Origin: Luminiphilus sp.
GTDB lineage: Bacteria > Pseudomonadota > Gammaproteobacteria > Pseudomonadales > Halieaceae
DNA length: 19,085 bases
Assembly: GCA_024638905.1 (NCBI GenBank)
Contig: JAHEJH010000014.1
Location: 1-19,085, forward strand
Direction of reading: 5' to 3'
Translations under genes and position numbers: made by a program
In this document: in pieces, positions 1 to 8,335 of the stretch
How positions within the stretch are numbered: the first letter of the stretch is position 1
How the letters are laid out: each line of letters opens with the position of its first letter
The notes under the pieces: model-generated
The model's input: only the letters and a program-made list of their open reading frames with translations
The model's database searches: none
What the model was told of the DNA's origin: nothing

Positions 1-1
1 A

Positions 2-472
2 GATGATTTGGCCGCCTGGCAAACAGCGTTGACGGAGCTGGCGGCGATCACCGCCGAGCCGAAAGTCGCAGCCGCTATGCGGGACCCAGACCAGACGGCT
101 ACGCAGCGCGCATCAACGCTTTCTAGTTTGGCAGGGGAAGCCGCGCCACCAGCGGTGGCAAACCTGCTGGCTATCATGGCTGATAACGGCCGTCTGTCTC
201 TGCTGCCTGAGGTGGCAATGTTGTTTGATCAGCTCAAGCAGGCGGTTGAGAGCACCGTGGCGGTCCATGTGACCTCCGCATACCCCCTGAGTGATGCCGA
301 AACACAGCAACTTGCCGACACGATGCAGGAAAAGCTGGCGCGCAGCATCACCCTGACATCAGAAACCGACCCCTCATTACTGGGAGGGGCGCTCATTCGC
401 GCCGACGATCTGATGATCGACGGCTCAGTTCGCGGCCGCCTGAATAAATTGGCGGGCACGCTGACCCAATGA
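2..472 (+). CDS. atpH: ATP synthase F1 subunit delta (5'-truncated by window edge)
   Basis: Delta subunit of the F1Fo ATP synthase, the stalk protein that ties the alpha3beta3 head to the b-subunit stator on the cytoplasmic side of the inner membrane. The reading frame is open to the left edge (codons from base 2), and by comparison with the roughly 177-residue E. coli protein about 20-25 N-terminal residues lie outside the window, so the TTG at 8 is not the true start. Visible family features are the 'MADNGRLSLLPEV' stretch, matching 'MAENGRLNALPDV' of E. coli, and the C-terminal 'GGALIRADDLMIDGSVRGRL' block, which is diagnostic for delta/OSCP. atpA starts 14 nt after its stop, so this is the internal part of the atp operon; atpIBEF are expected upstream. 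Confidence 0.96.
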   Translation, partial: DDLAAWQTALTELAAITAEPKVAAAMRDPDQTATQRASTLSSLAGEAAPPAVANLLAIMADNGRLSLLPEVAMLFDQLKQAVESTVAVHVTSAYPLSDAETQQLADTMQEKLARSITLTSETDPSLLGGALIRADDLMIDGSVRGRLNKLAGTLTQ

Positions 473-486
473 CAGAGGAATAGGTC

Positions 487-2031
487 ATGCAACAGCTCAA
501 CCCCTCGGAAATTAGCGATCTGATCAAGCAGCGTATCGACCAGCTTGAAGTCGCTTCGCAGGCCACCAATGAGGGCACTATTGTCTCGGTTACGGACGGC
601 ATTATCCGTATCCATGGCCTCACAGAGGTCCAGTACGGCGAGATGATCGAGTTCGATGGCGGCGTATTCGGCCTGGCCTTGAACCTCGAGCGCGACTCGG
701 TAGGCGCGGTAGTGTTGGGCGACTACAAGCAGTTGGCCGAAGGCCAGACTTGTCGCTGCACGGGGCGAATTCTCGAGGTGCCTGTTGGTCCTGCGCTACA
801 GGGCCGCGTTGTGGACTCTCTCGGCAACCCGATTGATGGCAAGGGTGCCATTGAAACTGCCGAGACCGACGCCATTGAAAAGATTGCGCCAGGCGTGATC
901 GCCAGACAGTCGGTTGACCAACCGGTGCAAATCGGCCTGAAGGCGATCGACGCCATGGTGCCAATTGGTCGTGGTCAGCGCGAGCTGATCATTGGCGATC
1001 GGCAGGTGGGTAAGACCGCTATCGCGGTCGACGCGATCATCAATCAAAAAGGCACCGGCATTAAGTGTATCTATGTGGCGGTGGGCCAGAAGGCCTCGTC
1101 GGTGGCATCCGTCGTGCGCAAGCTCGAGGAGCATGGCGCGATGGAGCACACGATTGTGGTGGCCGCTAACGCCTCCGACCCTGCGGCAATGCAATATCTC
1201 GCGCCGTTTGCGGGCTGCACCATGGGCGAGTACTACCGCGACCGTGGTGAGGACGCGCTGATCATTTATGACGACCTGTCCAAGCAAGCGGTCGCCTATC
1301 GGCAGATCTCTCTGCTGCTGCGACGACCGCCCGGCCGTGAGGCTTACCCTGGTGACGTTTTCTACCTGCACTCGCGACTGCTTGAGCGTGCAGCGCGGGT
1401 CAACGCTGACTACGTAGAGCAATTTACCGGTGGCGAAGTGAAGGGCCAGACAGGCTCGCTAACCGCCCTGCCTGTGATCGAAACGCAGGCGGGTGACGTC
1501 TCGGCGTTCGTGCCGACTAACGTGATCTCGATTACTGACGGCCAGATCTTCCTCGAGGCGGACATGTTTAACGCCGGCGTGCGCCCAGCCATGAACGCGG
1601 GTATTTCGGTCTCCCGAGTGGGTGGTGCTGCACAAACAAAGATTGTGAAGAAGCTCTCAGGCGGTATTCGAACTGCTCTGGCACAGTACCGCGAGCTGGC
1701 GGCGTTCTCGCAGTTTGCGTCGGATCTCGATGACGCGACTAAGGCGCAGCTGGAACACGGCGAGCGCATTACCGAGTTGATGAAGCAGAAGCAGTACGCA
1801 CCACTCTCAATCGCGGAGATGGGTGTCCTGCTCTATGCCGGAAACGAAGGCTACTTGCAGGACGTAGAGGTAGCCAAAATCGGCGACTTTGAGTCCGCGC
1901 TGCTGGGCTACATGCGATCCGAGTGCGCCGACGTAATGCAAACGATCGAGGCAGACGGCGGCTGGGATGACGACCGCGAGGCCGCTTTCAAGTCCGCTAT
2001 CGAAACCTTCAAGTCTACGCAGACCTGGTAA
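487..2031 (+). CDS. atpA: ATP synthase F1 subunit alpha
   Basis: Non-catalytic nucleotide-binding alpha subunit of the F1 head; three copies alternate with beta and contribute arginine fingers to the catalytic sites. The 514-residue length matches E. coli AtpA (513). The Walker A loop GDRQVGKT lies at residues 170-177, the 'ALIIYDDLSKQAVAYRQISL' Walker B region follows, and the alpha/beta family signature 'PAMNAGISVSRVGG' contains the conserved arginine near residue 375. The N-terminal beta-barrel and the C-terminal helical domain ('ELAAFSQFASDLDDATKAQL') are complete. An AGAGGA Shine-Dalgarno sequence lies about 7 nt before the ATG. It sits between atpH and atpG in the normal operon order, and atpG begins 6 nt after its stop. 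Nothing unusual is seen. Confidence 0.99.
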   Translation: MQQLNPSEISDLIKQRIDQLEVASQATNEGTIVSVTDGIIRIHGLTEVQYGEMIEFDGGVFGLALNLERDSVGAVVLGDYKQLAEGQTCRCTGRILEVPVGPALQGRVVDSLGNPIDGKGAIETAETDAIEKIAPGVIARQSVDQPVQIGLKAIDAMVPIGRGQRELIIGDRQVGKTAIAVDAIINQKGTGIKCIYVAVGQKASSVASVVRKLEEHGAMEHTIVVAANASDPAAMQYLAPFAGCTMGEYYRDRGEDALIIYDDLSKQAVAYRQISLLLRRPPGREAYPGDVFYLHSRLLERAARVNADYVEQFTGGEVKGQTGSLTALPVIETQAGDVSAFVPTNVISITDGQIFLEADMFNAGVRPAMNAGISVSRVGGAAQTKIVKKLSGGIRTALAQYRELAAFSQFASDLDDATKAQLEHGERITELMKQKQYAPLSIAEMGVLLYAGNEGYLQDVEVAKIGDFESALLGYMRSECADVMQTIEADGGWDDDREAAFKSAIETFKSTQTW

Positions 2032-2037
2032 GTACGA

Positions 2038-2901
2038 ATGGCTGTTGGCAAGGAAATCCGCACCAAGATCTCGAGTATTCAGAGCACTCAAAAGATCACC
2101 AGCGCAATGGAAATGGTGGCGGCGAGTAAAATGCGGCGCGCCCAGGACCGTATGGAGTTGGGCAAGCCCTACGCGCAGCGAATGCGTGCCGTCGTGGGTC
2201 ACATTGCAAACTCCACACCGGAATACCGCCATGCCTACATGCAGGAGCGCGAGGTTAAACGCGCCGGTTACATCATTGTGTCAACGGACCGTGGCTTGTG
2301 CGGCGGCTTGAATATCAATTTGTTCAAGGCGGCGATCCAGTCCATGAAGGCGATGCAGGACGAGGGTGTTGAAGTGGAGCTCTGTCTCGTCGGCGCCAAG
2401 TCAGCAGGGTTTTTTGCCAGCGTGGGCGGTAATGTCACCGCGTCGGTGAGAGATCTTGGTGAAGAGCCTGCGCTGGAAGACTTGATTGGCGGCGTGAAGA
2501 CCATGTTGGATGCCTACACGGATGGCCGCATCGACGCGCTGTACCTTGCGAGCAATGAGTTTGTGAACACCATGACCCAGTCGCCCGAGGTAGAGCAGCT
2601 GTTGCCGCTAAAGGCTGAAGAAAGCGAAGCGCTGTCGCACCACTGGGATTACGTTTACGAGCCCGATGCGCGGGAGCTGCTAGACGCTCTGATGGTGCGT
2701 TACATCGAGTCACAGGTGTATCAGGCGGTTGTTGAAAACGGGGCCTGTGAGCAGGCGGCTCGGATGATTGCGATGAAAAACGCGACGGACAATGCGGGTG
2801 AGCTGATCGAGGAGCTTCAGCTCGTCTACAACAAAGCCAGACAAGCCGCGATTACGCAGGAGCTGGCAGAGATTGTAGGAGGCGCCGCAGCCATTGGCTG
2901 A
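2038..2901 (+). CDS. atpG: ATP synthase F1 subunit gamma
   Basis: Rotor shaft of the F1 motor, transmitting rotation of the c-ring to the catalytic beta subunits. At 287 residues it equals the E. coli gamma length. The N-terminal helix 'EIRTKISSIQSTQKITSAME', followed by 'MVAASKMRRAQ', and the C-terminal helix with 'ARMIAMKNATDNAGELI' are the two family signatures that form the coiled-coil shaft; the 'STDRGLCGGLN' Rossmann-like segment lies between. The ATG is only 6 nt after the atpA stop and has no good Shine-Dalgarno of its own, so translation is probably coupled to atpA. A 72-nt gap containing a stem-loop separates it from atpD, which is the largest gap within this part of the operon. Confidence 0.99.
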   Translation: MAVGKEIRTKISSIQSTQKITSAMEMVAASKMRRAQDRMELGKPYAQRMRAVVGHIANSTPEYRHAYMQEREVKRAGYIIVSTDRGLCGGLNINLFKAAIQSMKAMQDEGVEVELCLVGAKSAGFFASVGGNVTASVRDLGEEPALEDLIGGVKTMLDAYTDGRIDALYLASNEFVNTMTQSPEVEQLLPLKAEESEALSHHWDYVYEPDARELLDALMVRYIESQVYQAVVENGACEQAARMIAMKNATDNAGELIEELQLVYNKARQAAITQELAEIVGGAAAIG

Positions 2902-2927
2902 TGTGGCGCTTCTTTGGAATGAAAGCA

Positions 2928-2948
2928 TGCAGTGGAATGACCGCTGCA
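2928..2948 (+). promoter_or_regulatory. Stem-loop in the atpG-atpD intergenic gap
   Basis: The arms TGCAGTGG (2928-2935) and CCGCTGCA (2941-2948) pair over 8 bp in RNA with one G-U wobble, closing a 5-nt loop (AATGA). There is no following U tract, so it does not look like an intrinsic terminator. It sits 13 nt upstream of the atpD Shine-Dalgarno (GAGGA at 2962-2966). A role as a message-stability, processing or translation-spacing element is inference. Confidence 0.4.
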
Positions 2949-2973
2949 CAGAATGTGAAACGAGGACCGGAAA

Positions 2974-4371
2974 ATGAGTAGCGGAAAGGTCGTACAGGTT
3001 ATCGGCGCCGTCATCGACGTGGAGTTCCCCCGTGACAGCGTGCCCCAGGTGTATGACGCACTGATGGTGGGTGAGAAGGGGCTGACGCTCGAAGTTCAGC
3101 AGCAGCTGGGCGACGGCGTAGTGCGCGCGATTGCCATGGGTCCCTCTGAGGGTGTGAGTCGCGGCCTGGACGTGGAAAACACCGGCGCACCGATCTCGGT
3201 GCCGGTGGGCACAAAGACGCTGGGTCGGATCATGGATGTGTTGGGCAACCCCATTGATGAAAAAGGCCCAATTGGTGAGCAAGAGCGCTCTGCCATTCAC
3301 CGTGCTGCCCCCACCTATGAAGAGCTCGCTGCGTCTGATGAGCTACTCGAGACGGGCATCAAGGTGATTGACCTCGTCTGCCCATTTGCGAAGGGCGGCA
3401 AGGTCGGCCTGTTCGGTGGCGCCGGGGTCGGCAAGACCGTGAACATGATGGAGCTCATTAATAACATCGCGACTGAGCACTCAGGTCTGTCGGTATTTGC
3501 GGGTGTAGGTGAACGAACCCGTGAAGGAAATGACTTCTACTACGAGATGCAGGAATCTGGCGTCGTGAATGTGGAAGAGATGGATAAATCTAAGGTGGCG
3601 ATGGTTTACGGCCAAATGAATGAGCCACCCGGCAACCGTCTTCGCGTGGCCCTAACCGGTTTGACGATGGCAGAGAAGTTCCGCGACGAAGGCCGCGACG
3701 TCCTGTTGTTTGTCGACAATATTTACCGCTACACGTTGGCGGGAACCGAGGTATCAGCGTTGCTCGGCCGAATGCCCTCAGCGGTGGGTTACCAGCCGAC
3801 GCTGGCAGAAGAAATGGGTGTCCTGCAGGAACGCATTACCTCCACCAAGACCGGATCGATTACCTCGATTCAGGCGGTCTACGTACCGGCAGATGACCTG
3901 ACCGACCCGTCACCGGCGACAACCTTCGCCCACCTTGATTCTACTGTTGTTCTGAGTCGTGACATCGCCGCGAAGGGCATCTACCCCGCGGTAGACCCCC
4001 TCGACTCAACATCACGACAGCTGGACCCACTGATTATTGGTCAAGAGCATTACGAGGTCGCGCGAGGGGTGCAAACGGTTCTGCAGCGCTATAAGGAGCT
4101 GAAGGACATCATCGCGATTCTGGGTATGGATGAGCTGTCTGAGGAAGACAAGCTCATCGTGTCTCGCGCCCGAAAAATCGAGCGGTTCCTGTCGCAGCCT
4201 TTCCATGTGGCAGAGGTCTTCACGGGCTCACCCGGCATCTATGTCTCACTCAAGGACACTATTGCCGGCTTTAAGGGCATTCTCGAGGGCGACTACGATC
4301 AGCTGCCCGAGCAGGCCTTCTATATGGTTGGCTCCATTGAGCAGGCGGTGGAGAAAGCCGCCAAGCTGTGA
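2974..4371 (+). CDS. atpD: ATP synthase F1 subunit beta
   Basis: Catalytic subunit of the F1 ATP synthase (ADP + Pi to ATP, driven by ion flow through Fo). It is 465 residues long against 460 in E. coli, with near-identical blocks throughout. The P-loop GGAGVGKT is at 148-155, the catalytic glutamate is in 'GERTREGNDFYYEM' (about E180), the Walker B aspartate is in 'LLFVDNIYRYTLAGTEVSAL', and the 'LDSTVVLSRDIA' and 'DELSEEDKLIVSRARKI' (DELSEED lever) motifs are intact. The ATG is preceded by GAGGA with a 7-nt spacer. It follows atpG after a 72-nt gap with a stem-loop and precedes atpC by about 20 nt. Confidence 0.99.
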   Translation: MSSGKVVQVIGAVIDVEFPRDSVPQVYDALMVGEKGLTLEVQQQLGDGVVRAIAMGPSEGVSRGLDVENTGAPISVPVGTKTLGRIMDVLGNPIDEKGPIGEQERSAIHRAAPTYEELAASDELLETGIKVIDLVCPFAKGGKVGLFGGAGVGKTVNMMELINNIATEHSGLSVFAGVGERTREGNDFYYEMQESGVVNVEEMDKSKVAMVYGQMNEPPGNRLRVALTGLTMAEKFRDEGRDVLLFVDNIYRYTLAGTEVSALLGRMPSAVGYQPTLAEEMGVLQERITSTKTGSITSIQAVYVPADDLTDPSPATTFAHLDSTVVLSRDIAAKGIYPAVDPLDSTSRQLDPLIIGQEHYEVARGVQTVLQRYKELKDIIAILGMDELSEEDKLIVSRARKIERFLSQPFHVAEVFTGSPGIYVSLKDTIAGFKGILEGDYDQLPEQAFYMVGSIEQAVEKAAKL

Positions 4372-4391
4372 AGCTGGCGGGGGATTGATTG

Positions 4392-4820
4392 ATGGCAACG
4401 ACCTTACAGTGTGACATTGTCAGCGCAGAGGCCCAGATCTACTCGGGTGCAGTCGAGCTGCTGGTCGCCACCGGCGTTGAGGGAGAGCTCGGTGTGTGTT
4501 TCGGGCACGCGGCGCTGCTGACGCGCTTGATCCCTGGCCCCATCCGGGTTGTAGAGCAGGGTGGAGAAGAGCAGGTCTACTATGCCTCAGGGGGCTTCCT
4601 TGAGGTGCAGGGAGACGTCGTCACCGTGCTGGCCGATACGGCGGTGCGGGCCGATGACATCGATGAAGCCGCAGCCGAGACCGCGCGCAAGGACGCGGAG
4701 GACGCGCTGGCTAACCAACAGGGCGAGATCGACTACGGTCGGGCCTCAGCTCAGCTTGCCGAGGCCACCGCACAGCTGGCTGCACTCCGCAAACTCAAAA
4801 ATCGCGCCGGTCGCGGTTAA
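4392..4820 (+). CDS. atpC: ATP synthase F1 subunit epsilon
   Basis: Epsilon subunit, which couples gamma to the c-ring and can inhibit ATP hydrolysis through its C-terminal helices. The ATG at 4392 is preferred over the in-frame TTG at 4389 because it gives 'MATTLQCDIVSAEAQIYSG', aligning directly with the E. coli N-terminus, and lies about 8 nt after a run of G (4379-4383). It is 142 residues long, with the N-terminal beta-sandwich ('SGGFLEVQGDVVTVLADTA') and the C-terminal helical hairpin from about residue 90 (rich in Ala, Glu and Gln). A small peculiarity is 'GVCFGHAALLT' where most homologues have a 'PGHaPLLT'-type loop. It is the last atp gene; a 125-nt gap follows before glmU. Confidence 0.97.
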   Translation: MATTLQCDIVSAEAQIYSGAVELLVATGVEGELGVCFGHAALLTRLIPGPIRVVEQGGEEQVYYASGGFLEVQGDVVTVLADTAVRADDIDEAAAETARKDAEDALANQQGEIDYGRASAQLAEATAQLAALRKLKNRAGRG

Positions 4821-4822
4821 GC

Positions 4823-4858
4823 ACACCAAACCACCGCAAATAGCCCTTTTTTTGGTGT
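4823..4858 (+). terminator. Weak candidate terminator or stem-loop after atpC
   Basis: ACACCAAA (4823-4830) and TTTGGTGT (4851-4858) form a perfect 8-bp inverted repeat around a 20-nt loop, starting 3 nt after the atpC stop. The T-rich stretch lies inside the 3' arm and continues only loosely beyond it (TTGTTTG), so it is not a textbook intrinsic terminator. The position at the end of the atp operon is what makes it a candidate. Confidence 0.3.
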
Positions 4859-4884
4859 TTGTTTGCGCATCTTCCCACCTGCGC

Positions 4885-4912
4885 TTGCAAACTACCTGCG
4901 GTTGTCAATGAT
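4885..4912 (+). promoter_or_regulatory. Weak candidate sigma-70 promoter for glmUS
   Basis: TTGCAA (4885-4890) and AATGAT (4907-4912) each match the -35 and -10 consensus in about four of six positions, with a 16-nt spacer. Initiation would fall near 4919, about 27 nt before the glmU ATG. The call rests only on consensus matching in the single large gap between the atp and glm genes. Confidence 0.25.
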
Positions 4913-4945
4913 GTGCCTTCCCTAGCTGCCTAAGCGGACACCTGC

Positions 4946-6313
4946 ATGCTGGAAGTGATCATTTTGGCCGCCGGACAGGGTAGCCGGATGCAATCCTCGC
5001 TCCCTAAAGTGCTCCATACCCTCGCGGGTCAGCCGCTGGTGGCGCATGTGCTGCAAACCGCCCGAGCACTCCGTGCTGAACGCATCCACGTGGTCGTGGG
5101 TCATGGCGCCGAAGCGGTAGAGGCGACGGTGAGTGCACCCGATGTGCAATGCCACTTGCAGGCTGAACAGCTGGGCACGGGCCATGCGGTGCAACAGGCG
5201 ATCGGTGCCTGCGACCCCGCCAGCACGGTGCTGGCGCTCTTCGGTGATGTCCCATTAATTACCAATGAAGCCCTGCGAGCTGTCGTCTCCGCAGCCGATG
5301 ACGGTATCGCCATGCTATCTGCCGTGCTCGACAACCCAACGGGCTATGGTCGGGTTGTGCGCGATGACCACGGTGCCTTTGTTGGCGTGGTCGAGGAAAA
5401 AGACGCCACTCCTGAGCAACGGTCTGTGCGGGAAATTAACACAGGGGTTTTGGCGGCCAACGCCGAGCAGCTGAGCGCGTGGCTGAACCGAGTAGATAAT
5501 CGCAATACCCAATCAGAGTACTATTTGCCCGATGTGCTCGGGCTGGCCCGGGAGGATGATATGCCGGTAACAGTGGTCTGTTCCGATAATGATTTTGACA
5601 CCCGGGGTGTGAACACTCCGCAACAGCTAGAGGAGCTTGAGCGTCAGCACCAGCTGGCACTGGCTGATCAACTCATGACCGGTGGGGTGCTGGTCAATGA
5701 TCGTTCGCGGCTCGATATCCGCGGCCGTCTTGAATGTGGACGCGATGTTCGTATCGACGTGAACGTGGTGATTGAAGGTAACGTGTCGTTGGGTGACGGT
5801 GTATCGATCGGCGCAAATTGCATTGTGCGCGATGCACAGATCGGCGCGGGCGCCCGTATTTTGCCTTTCACCCATATTGAAGGCGCCGAAGTGCTCTCGG
5901 ACGCCGTCGTTGGCCCCTATGCGCGCCTTCGTCCCGGCACCGTGATTGGCGAGCAGGCCAAGGTGGGTAACTTTGTCGAAGTGAAAAATGCGCGGCTCGG
6001 TAGAGCCGCGAAGGCCAACCATCTGGCGTATCTGGGTGACGCGGATATTGGCAGTCAGAGCAATGTGGGCGCTGGCACCATTACCTGTAACTACGACGGT
6101 GCCAACAAGCACCGCACCACACTCGGTGAAGGCGTCTTTGTGGGCTCGAACAGCACCCTCGTCGCCCCCCTCGTGATTGAGTCCGGTGGTTTTGTCGCCG
6201 CAGGGTCTACCGTCACGGATGACGTTAAGGCCAACCAACTGGCGGTGGCCAGGGGCAGGCAGCGCAATGTCGACGGTTGGCAACGCCCAGAGAAACCAGG
6301 GGACAGCGACTGA
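4946..6313 (+). CDS. glmU: Bifunctional GlmU: glucosamine-1-P acetyltransferase / GlcNAc-1-P uridylyltransferase
   Basis: Catalyses the last two steps to UDP-GlcNAc: acetylation of glucosamine-1-phosphate by acetyl-CoA, then uridylyl transfer from UTP. The product feeds peptidoglycan and lipid A/LPS synthesis. The 455-residue length is normal. The N-terminal pyrophosphorylase domain shows 'LAAGQGSRM' at 7-15, 'LPKVLHTLAG' at 19-28, 'QLGTGHA' at 75-81 and the metal-binding aspartate D101 in 'FGDVPL'. The C-terminal half is a left-handed beta-helix of hexapeptide repeats, with the acetyltransferase motif 'ANHLAYLGDADIG' (His about 359) and 'GTITCNYDG'. Its TGA stop shares one base with the glmS ATG, so the two genes are translationally coupled. 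Confidence 0.98.
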   Translation: MLEVIILAAGQGSRMQSSLPKVLHTLAGQPLVAHVLQTARALRAERIHVVVGHGAEAVEATVSAPDVQCHLQAEQLGTGHAVQQAIGACDPASTVLALFGDVPLITNEALRAVVSAADDGIAMLSAVLDNPTGYGRVVRDDHGAFVGVVEEKDATPEQRSVREINTGVLAANAEQLSAWLNRVDNRNTQSEYYLPDVLGLAREDDMPVTVVCSDNDFDTRGVNTPQQLEELERQHQLALADQLMTGGVLVNDRSRLDIRGRLECGRDVRIDVNVVIEGNVSLGDGVSIGANCIVRDAQIGAGARILPFTHIEGAEVLSDAVVGPYARLRPGTVIGEQAKVGNFVEVKNARLGRAAKANHLAYLGDADIGSQSNVGAGTITCNYDGANKHRTTLGEGVFVGSNSTLVAPLVIESGGFVAAGSTVTDDVKANQLAVARGRQRNVDGWQRPEKPGDSD

Positions 6314-8133
6314 TGTGTGGCATCGTGGCCGTCGCTGCGCGGCGGGACTGTACAGAGATCCTGCTAGAGGGCCTGCGCAGGCTCGAGTATCGCGGTTACG
6401 ACTCCGCTGGATTCGCGCTGATCGATCGTGATGGGCACCTGTCCAGCCATAAGTGCCTAGGCCGCGTCTCAGCGCTGGAGGAGGCTCAGCTTGGGGCACC
6501 GATTCAGGGTGGCACGGGGATCGCCCACACACGCTGGGCGACCCATGGCGAGCCATCTGTCATTAATGCTCATCCGCATATCATTAACAAGCGCATCGCG
6601 GTCGTTCACAACGGCATTATCGAAAATCACAGCGCGCTTCGTGAACAATTAGCCAACGAGAGCCGGGCTTGTATTTCCGACACTGATACCGAGGTGGTGG
6701 CTCACCTCATCGAATTGGCGGTGGCCTCGGGCAAAACCCTGCTTGACGCTGTACAGCACGTCTTACCGCAGCTCGAGGGTGCCTATGCGCTGGCCATCGT
6801 TGACCGCGAGGCACCGGATAACATCGTCGTAGCGAGGCACGGCAGTCCACTGGTACTCGGTATTGGCATTGGTGAAAACTTTGCCGGGTCCGATACCCTG
6901 GCACTCCGCTCTGTGACAGACACGTTTATCTATCTGGAGGATGGTGATCTCGCAGAGCTCAACGCCGACGGCTACCGCATTCTGGACGGCAAGGGGCAGG
7001 TTGCTGACAGAGCACCCGCCCGGCTAGCACTTCAGGATGAGGACGAGGGCCTAGGCGATCACCAGCACTTCATGCTGAAAGAGATATTTGAGCAGCCTGC
7101 GCGCCTGCGCGATACGGTCAGACAGGGTTCCGTGACAGATGAGGTTTTTGGGCCCGCGGCGGCACAGGTGTTTCCGCAGGTGGCTGCCGTACAGATTCTC
7201 GCCTGTGGCACGAGTTATCACGCAGGTCTCGTTGCCCGACACTGGATTGAGGCACTGGCAGGGCTGCCGTGCCAGGTGGAGGTCGCTTCGGAGTATCGCT
7301 ATCGCGACTCGGTGACCCTGCCCAATACGCTGGTGGTGGGTATCTCGCAATCGGGGGAAACCGCTGACACGTTGGCGGCCCTTGAACACGTAGATTCGGA
7401 GCGGGTGCTCGCTCGCCTAGCGATTTGTAACGTGGACCACAGCGCGATGGTGCGCGCCAGCGAGCTGGTCTATCTCACACAGGCCGGCATTGAGATCGGG
7501 GTGGCATCGACCAAGGCCTTTACCACCCAACTGGCCGCATTACTCAATCTCACCCTGTGTCTTACCCGCCATCACGCGCAAGGGGCGCTATCAGAGAGTG
7601 AGGTGGCCGCCTCTCTCGAGGAGATGGCCGACGCTGCCGAGGCGGTGCTCGACTACGACGCTCGCATCAAAGCGCTGTCTCATCATTTTACGAACAAACA
7701 CCACGCGCTCTTTTTGGGCCGGGGTATTTATTACCCCATTGCCATGGAGGGGGCCCTCAAGCTCAAAGAGATTTCCTATATCCATGCGGAGGCCTACCCC
7801 GCGGGTGAGTTGAAGCACGGACCGTTGGCGCTGGTCGATGATGATATGCCGGTGGTCGCCGTTGCACCTGATGACCGACTGATGGAAAAGTTGCGCTCCA
7901 ATTTGGAGGAAGTGCGGGCGCGGGGCGGACAGCTGTTTGTTTTCGCGAGCGCCAACGCCGGTTATGAGTCGGCTCCCGATTGCCAGGTGCTCGAAATGCC
8001 CGATTGCAGTGCGCTTGCCGGCCCGGTGGTATTCACCATCGCTTTGCAGTTGCTGTCCTATCATGTGGCCGTCGCGAGGGGCACCGATGTTGATAAGCCT
8101 CGTAATTTGGCTAAAAGCGTGACAGTGGAATAA
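6313..8133 (+). CDS. glmS: Glutamine--fructose-6-phosphate aminotransferase (isomerizing)
   Basis: First committed step of hexosamine synthesis: fructose-6-phosphate plus glutamine gives glucosamine-6-phosphate plus glutamate. The ATG at 6313 is chosen although the frame is open further upstream, because the mature enzyme needs Cys as residue 1 after Met removal and the protein then starts 'MCGIVAVAA'; an AGGGGAC Shine-Dalgarno lies 8 nt upstream. It is 606 residues long (E. coli 609). The N-terminal class-II glutaminase domain has 'RLEYRGYDSAG', 'RWATHGEP' and 'HNGIIENH'. Two SIS domains follow, with 'CGTSYHAG', 'SQSGETADTLAAL', 'STKAFTTQ' and 'AYPAGELKHGPLAL', and the C-terminus 'DKPRNLAKSVTVE' is the invariant tail of the family. 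There is no glmU-glmS intergenic leader. Confidence 0.98.
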   Translation: MCGIVAVAARRDCTEILLEGLRRLEYRGYDSAGFALIDRDGHLSSHKCLGRVSALEEAQLGAPIQGGTGIAHTRWATHGEPSVINAHPHIINKRIAVVHNGIIENHSALREQLANESRACISDTDTEVVAHLIELAVASGKTLLDAVQHVLPQLEGAYALAIVDREAPDNIVVARHGSPLVLGIGIGENFAGSDTLALRSVTDTFIYLEDGDLAELNADGYRILDGKGQVADRAPARLALQDEDEGLGDHQHFMLKEIFEQPARLRDTVRQGSVTDEVFGPAAAQVFPQVAAVQILACGTSYHAGLVARHWIEALAGLPCQVEVASEYRYRDSVTLPNTLVVGISQSGETADTLAALEHVDSERVLARLAICNVDHSAMVRASELVYLTQAGIEIGVASTKAFTTQLAALLNLTLCLTRHHAQGALSESEVAASLEEMADAAEAVLDYDARIKALSHHFTNKHHALFLGRGIYYPIAMEGALKLKEISYIHAEAYPAGELKHGPLALVDDDMPVVAVAPDDRLMEKLRSNLEEVRARGGQLFVFASANAGYESAPDCQVLEMPDCSALAGPVVFTIALQLLSYHVAVARGTDVDKPRNLAKSVTVE

Positions 8134-8163
8134 GTTCAAATCATGATTTTATTAGAGGCAGTG

Positions 8164-8271
8164 ATGGAAGCATTCGGAATTGTGGGCTTTGTTTTTGGGC
8201 TGATCGCATTTGTTCGAGCAGAGAGGCTTACAAAGACCCTGAAACAAAAGGGAGTTCTCGAAGAGGACTAG
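8164..8271 (+). CDS. Putative small single-pass membrane protein (35 aa)
   Basis: A short ORF just after glmS. The internal ATG at 8164 is preferred because AGAGG lies 5 nt before it; an in-frame ATG at 8143 would add seven residues (MILLEAV). The predicted 35-residue product has a glycine- and aromatic-rich hydrophobic stretch over about residues 4-19 (FGIVGFVFGLIAFV), then a basic amphipathic segment (RAERLTKTLKQKG) and an acidic tail (LEED). That architecture fits a one-span microprotein with a charged cytosolic tail. No function is recognised. It is on the same strand as glmS and 30 nt downstream, so it may ride on the glmUS transcript. Real coding status is uncertain because of the length. 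Confidence 0.5.
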   Translation: MEAFGIVGFVFGLIAFVRAERLTKTLKQKGVLEED

Positions 8272-8335
8272 AAGGAGGAGAGTCGACCCTCCAAAATACT
8301 GAGCGACGGCTAAAATAGGCTAAGTAGAGCGCACC

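Noticed and set aside
796..1422. 208-codon open frame antisense to atpA
   Set aside because: Shadow of a highly conserved gene; no ribosome binding site and no domain-like sequence.
6277..6312. 12-residue N-terminal extension of glmS
   Set aside because: GlmS requires the catalytic Cys directly after the initiator Met, so the start must be the ATG at 6313.
5627..6556. 309-codon open frame antisense to glmU/glmS
   Set aside because: It lies wholly opposite two well-supported genes, has no recognisable domain or start signal, and long antisense frames are expected in GC-rich coding DNA.
8273..8292. GGAGG/CCTCC stem with a consensus-like Shine-Dalgarno after the 35-aa ORF
   Set aside because: No start codon follows at a usable distance and there is no U tract, so it is neither a clear ribosome binding site nor a terminator.
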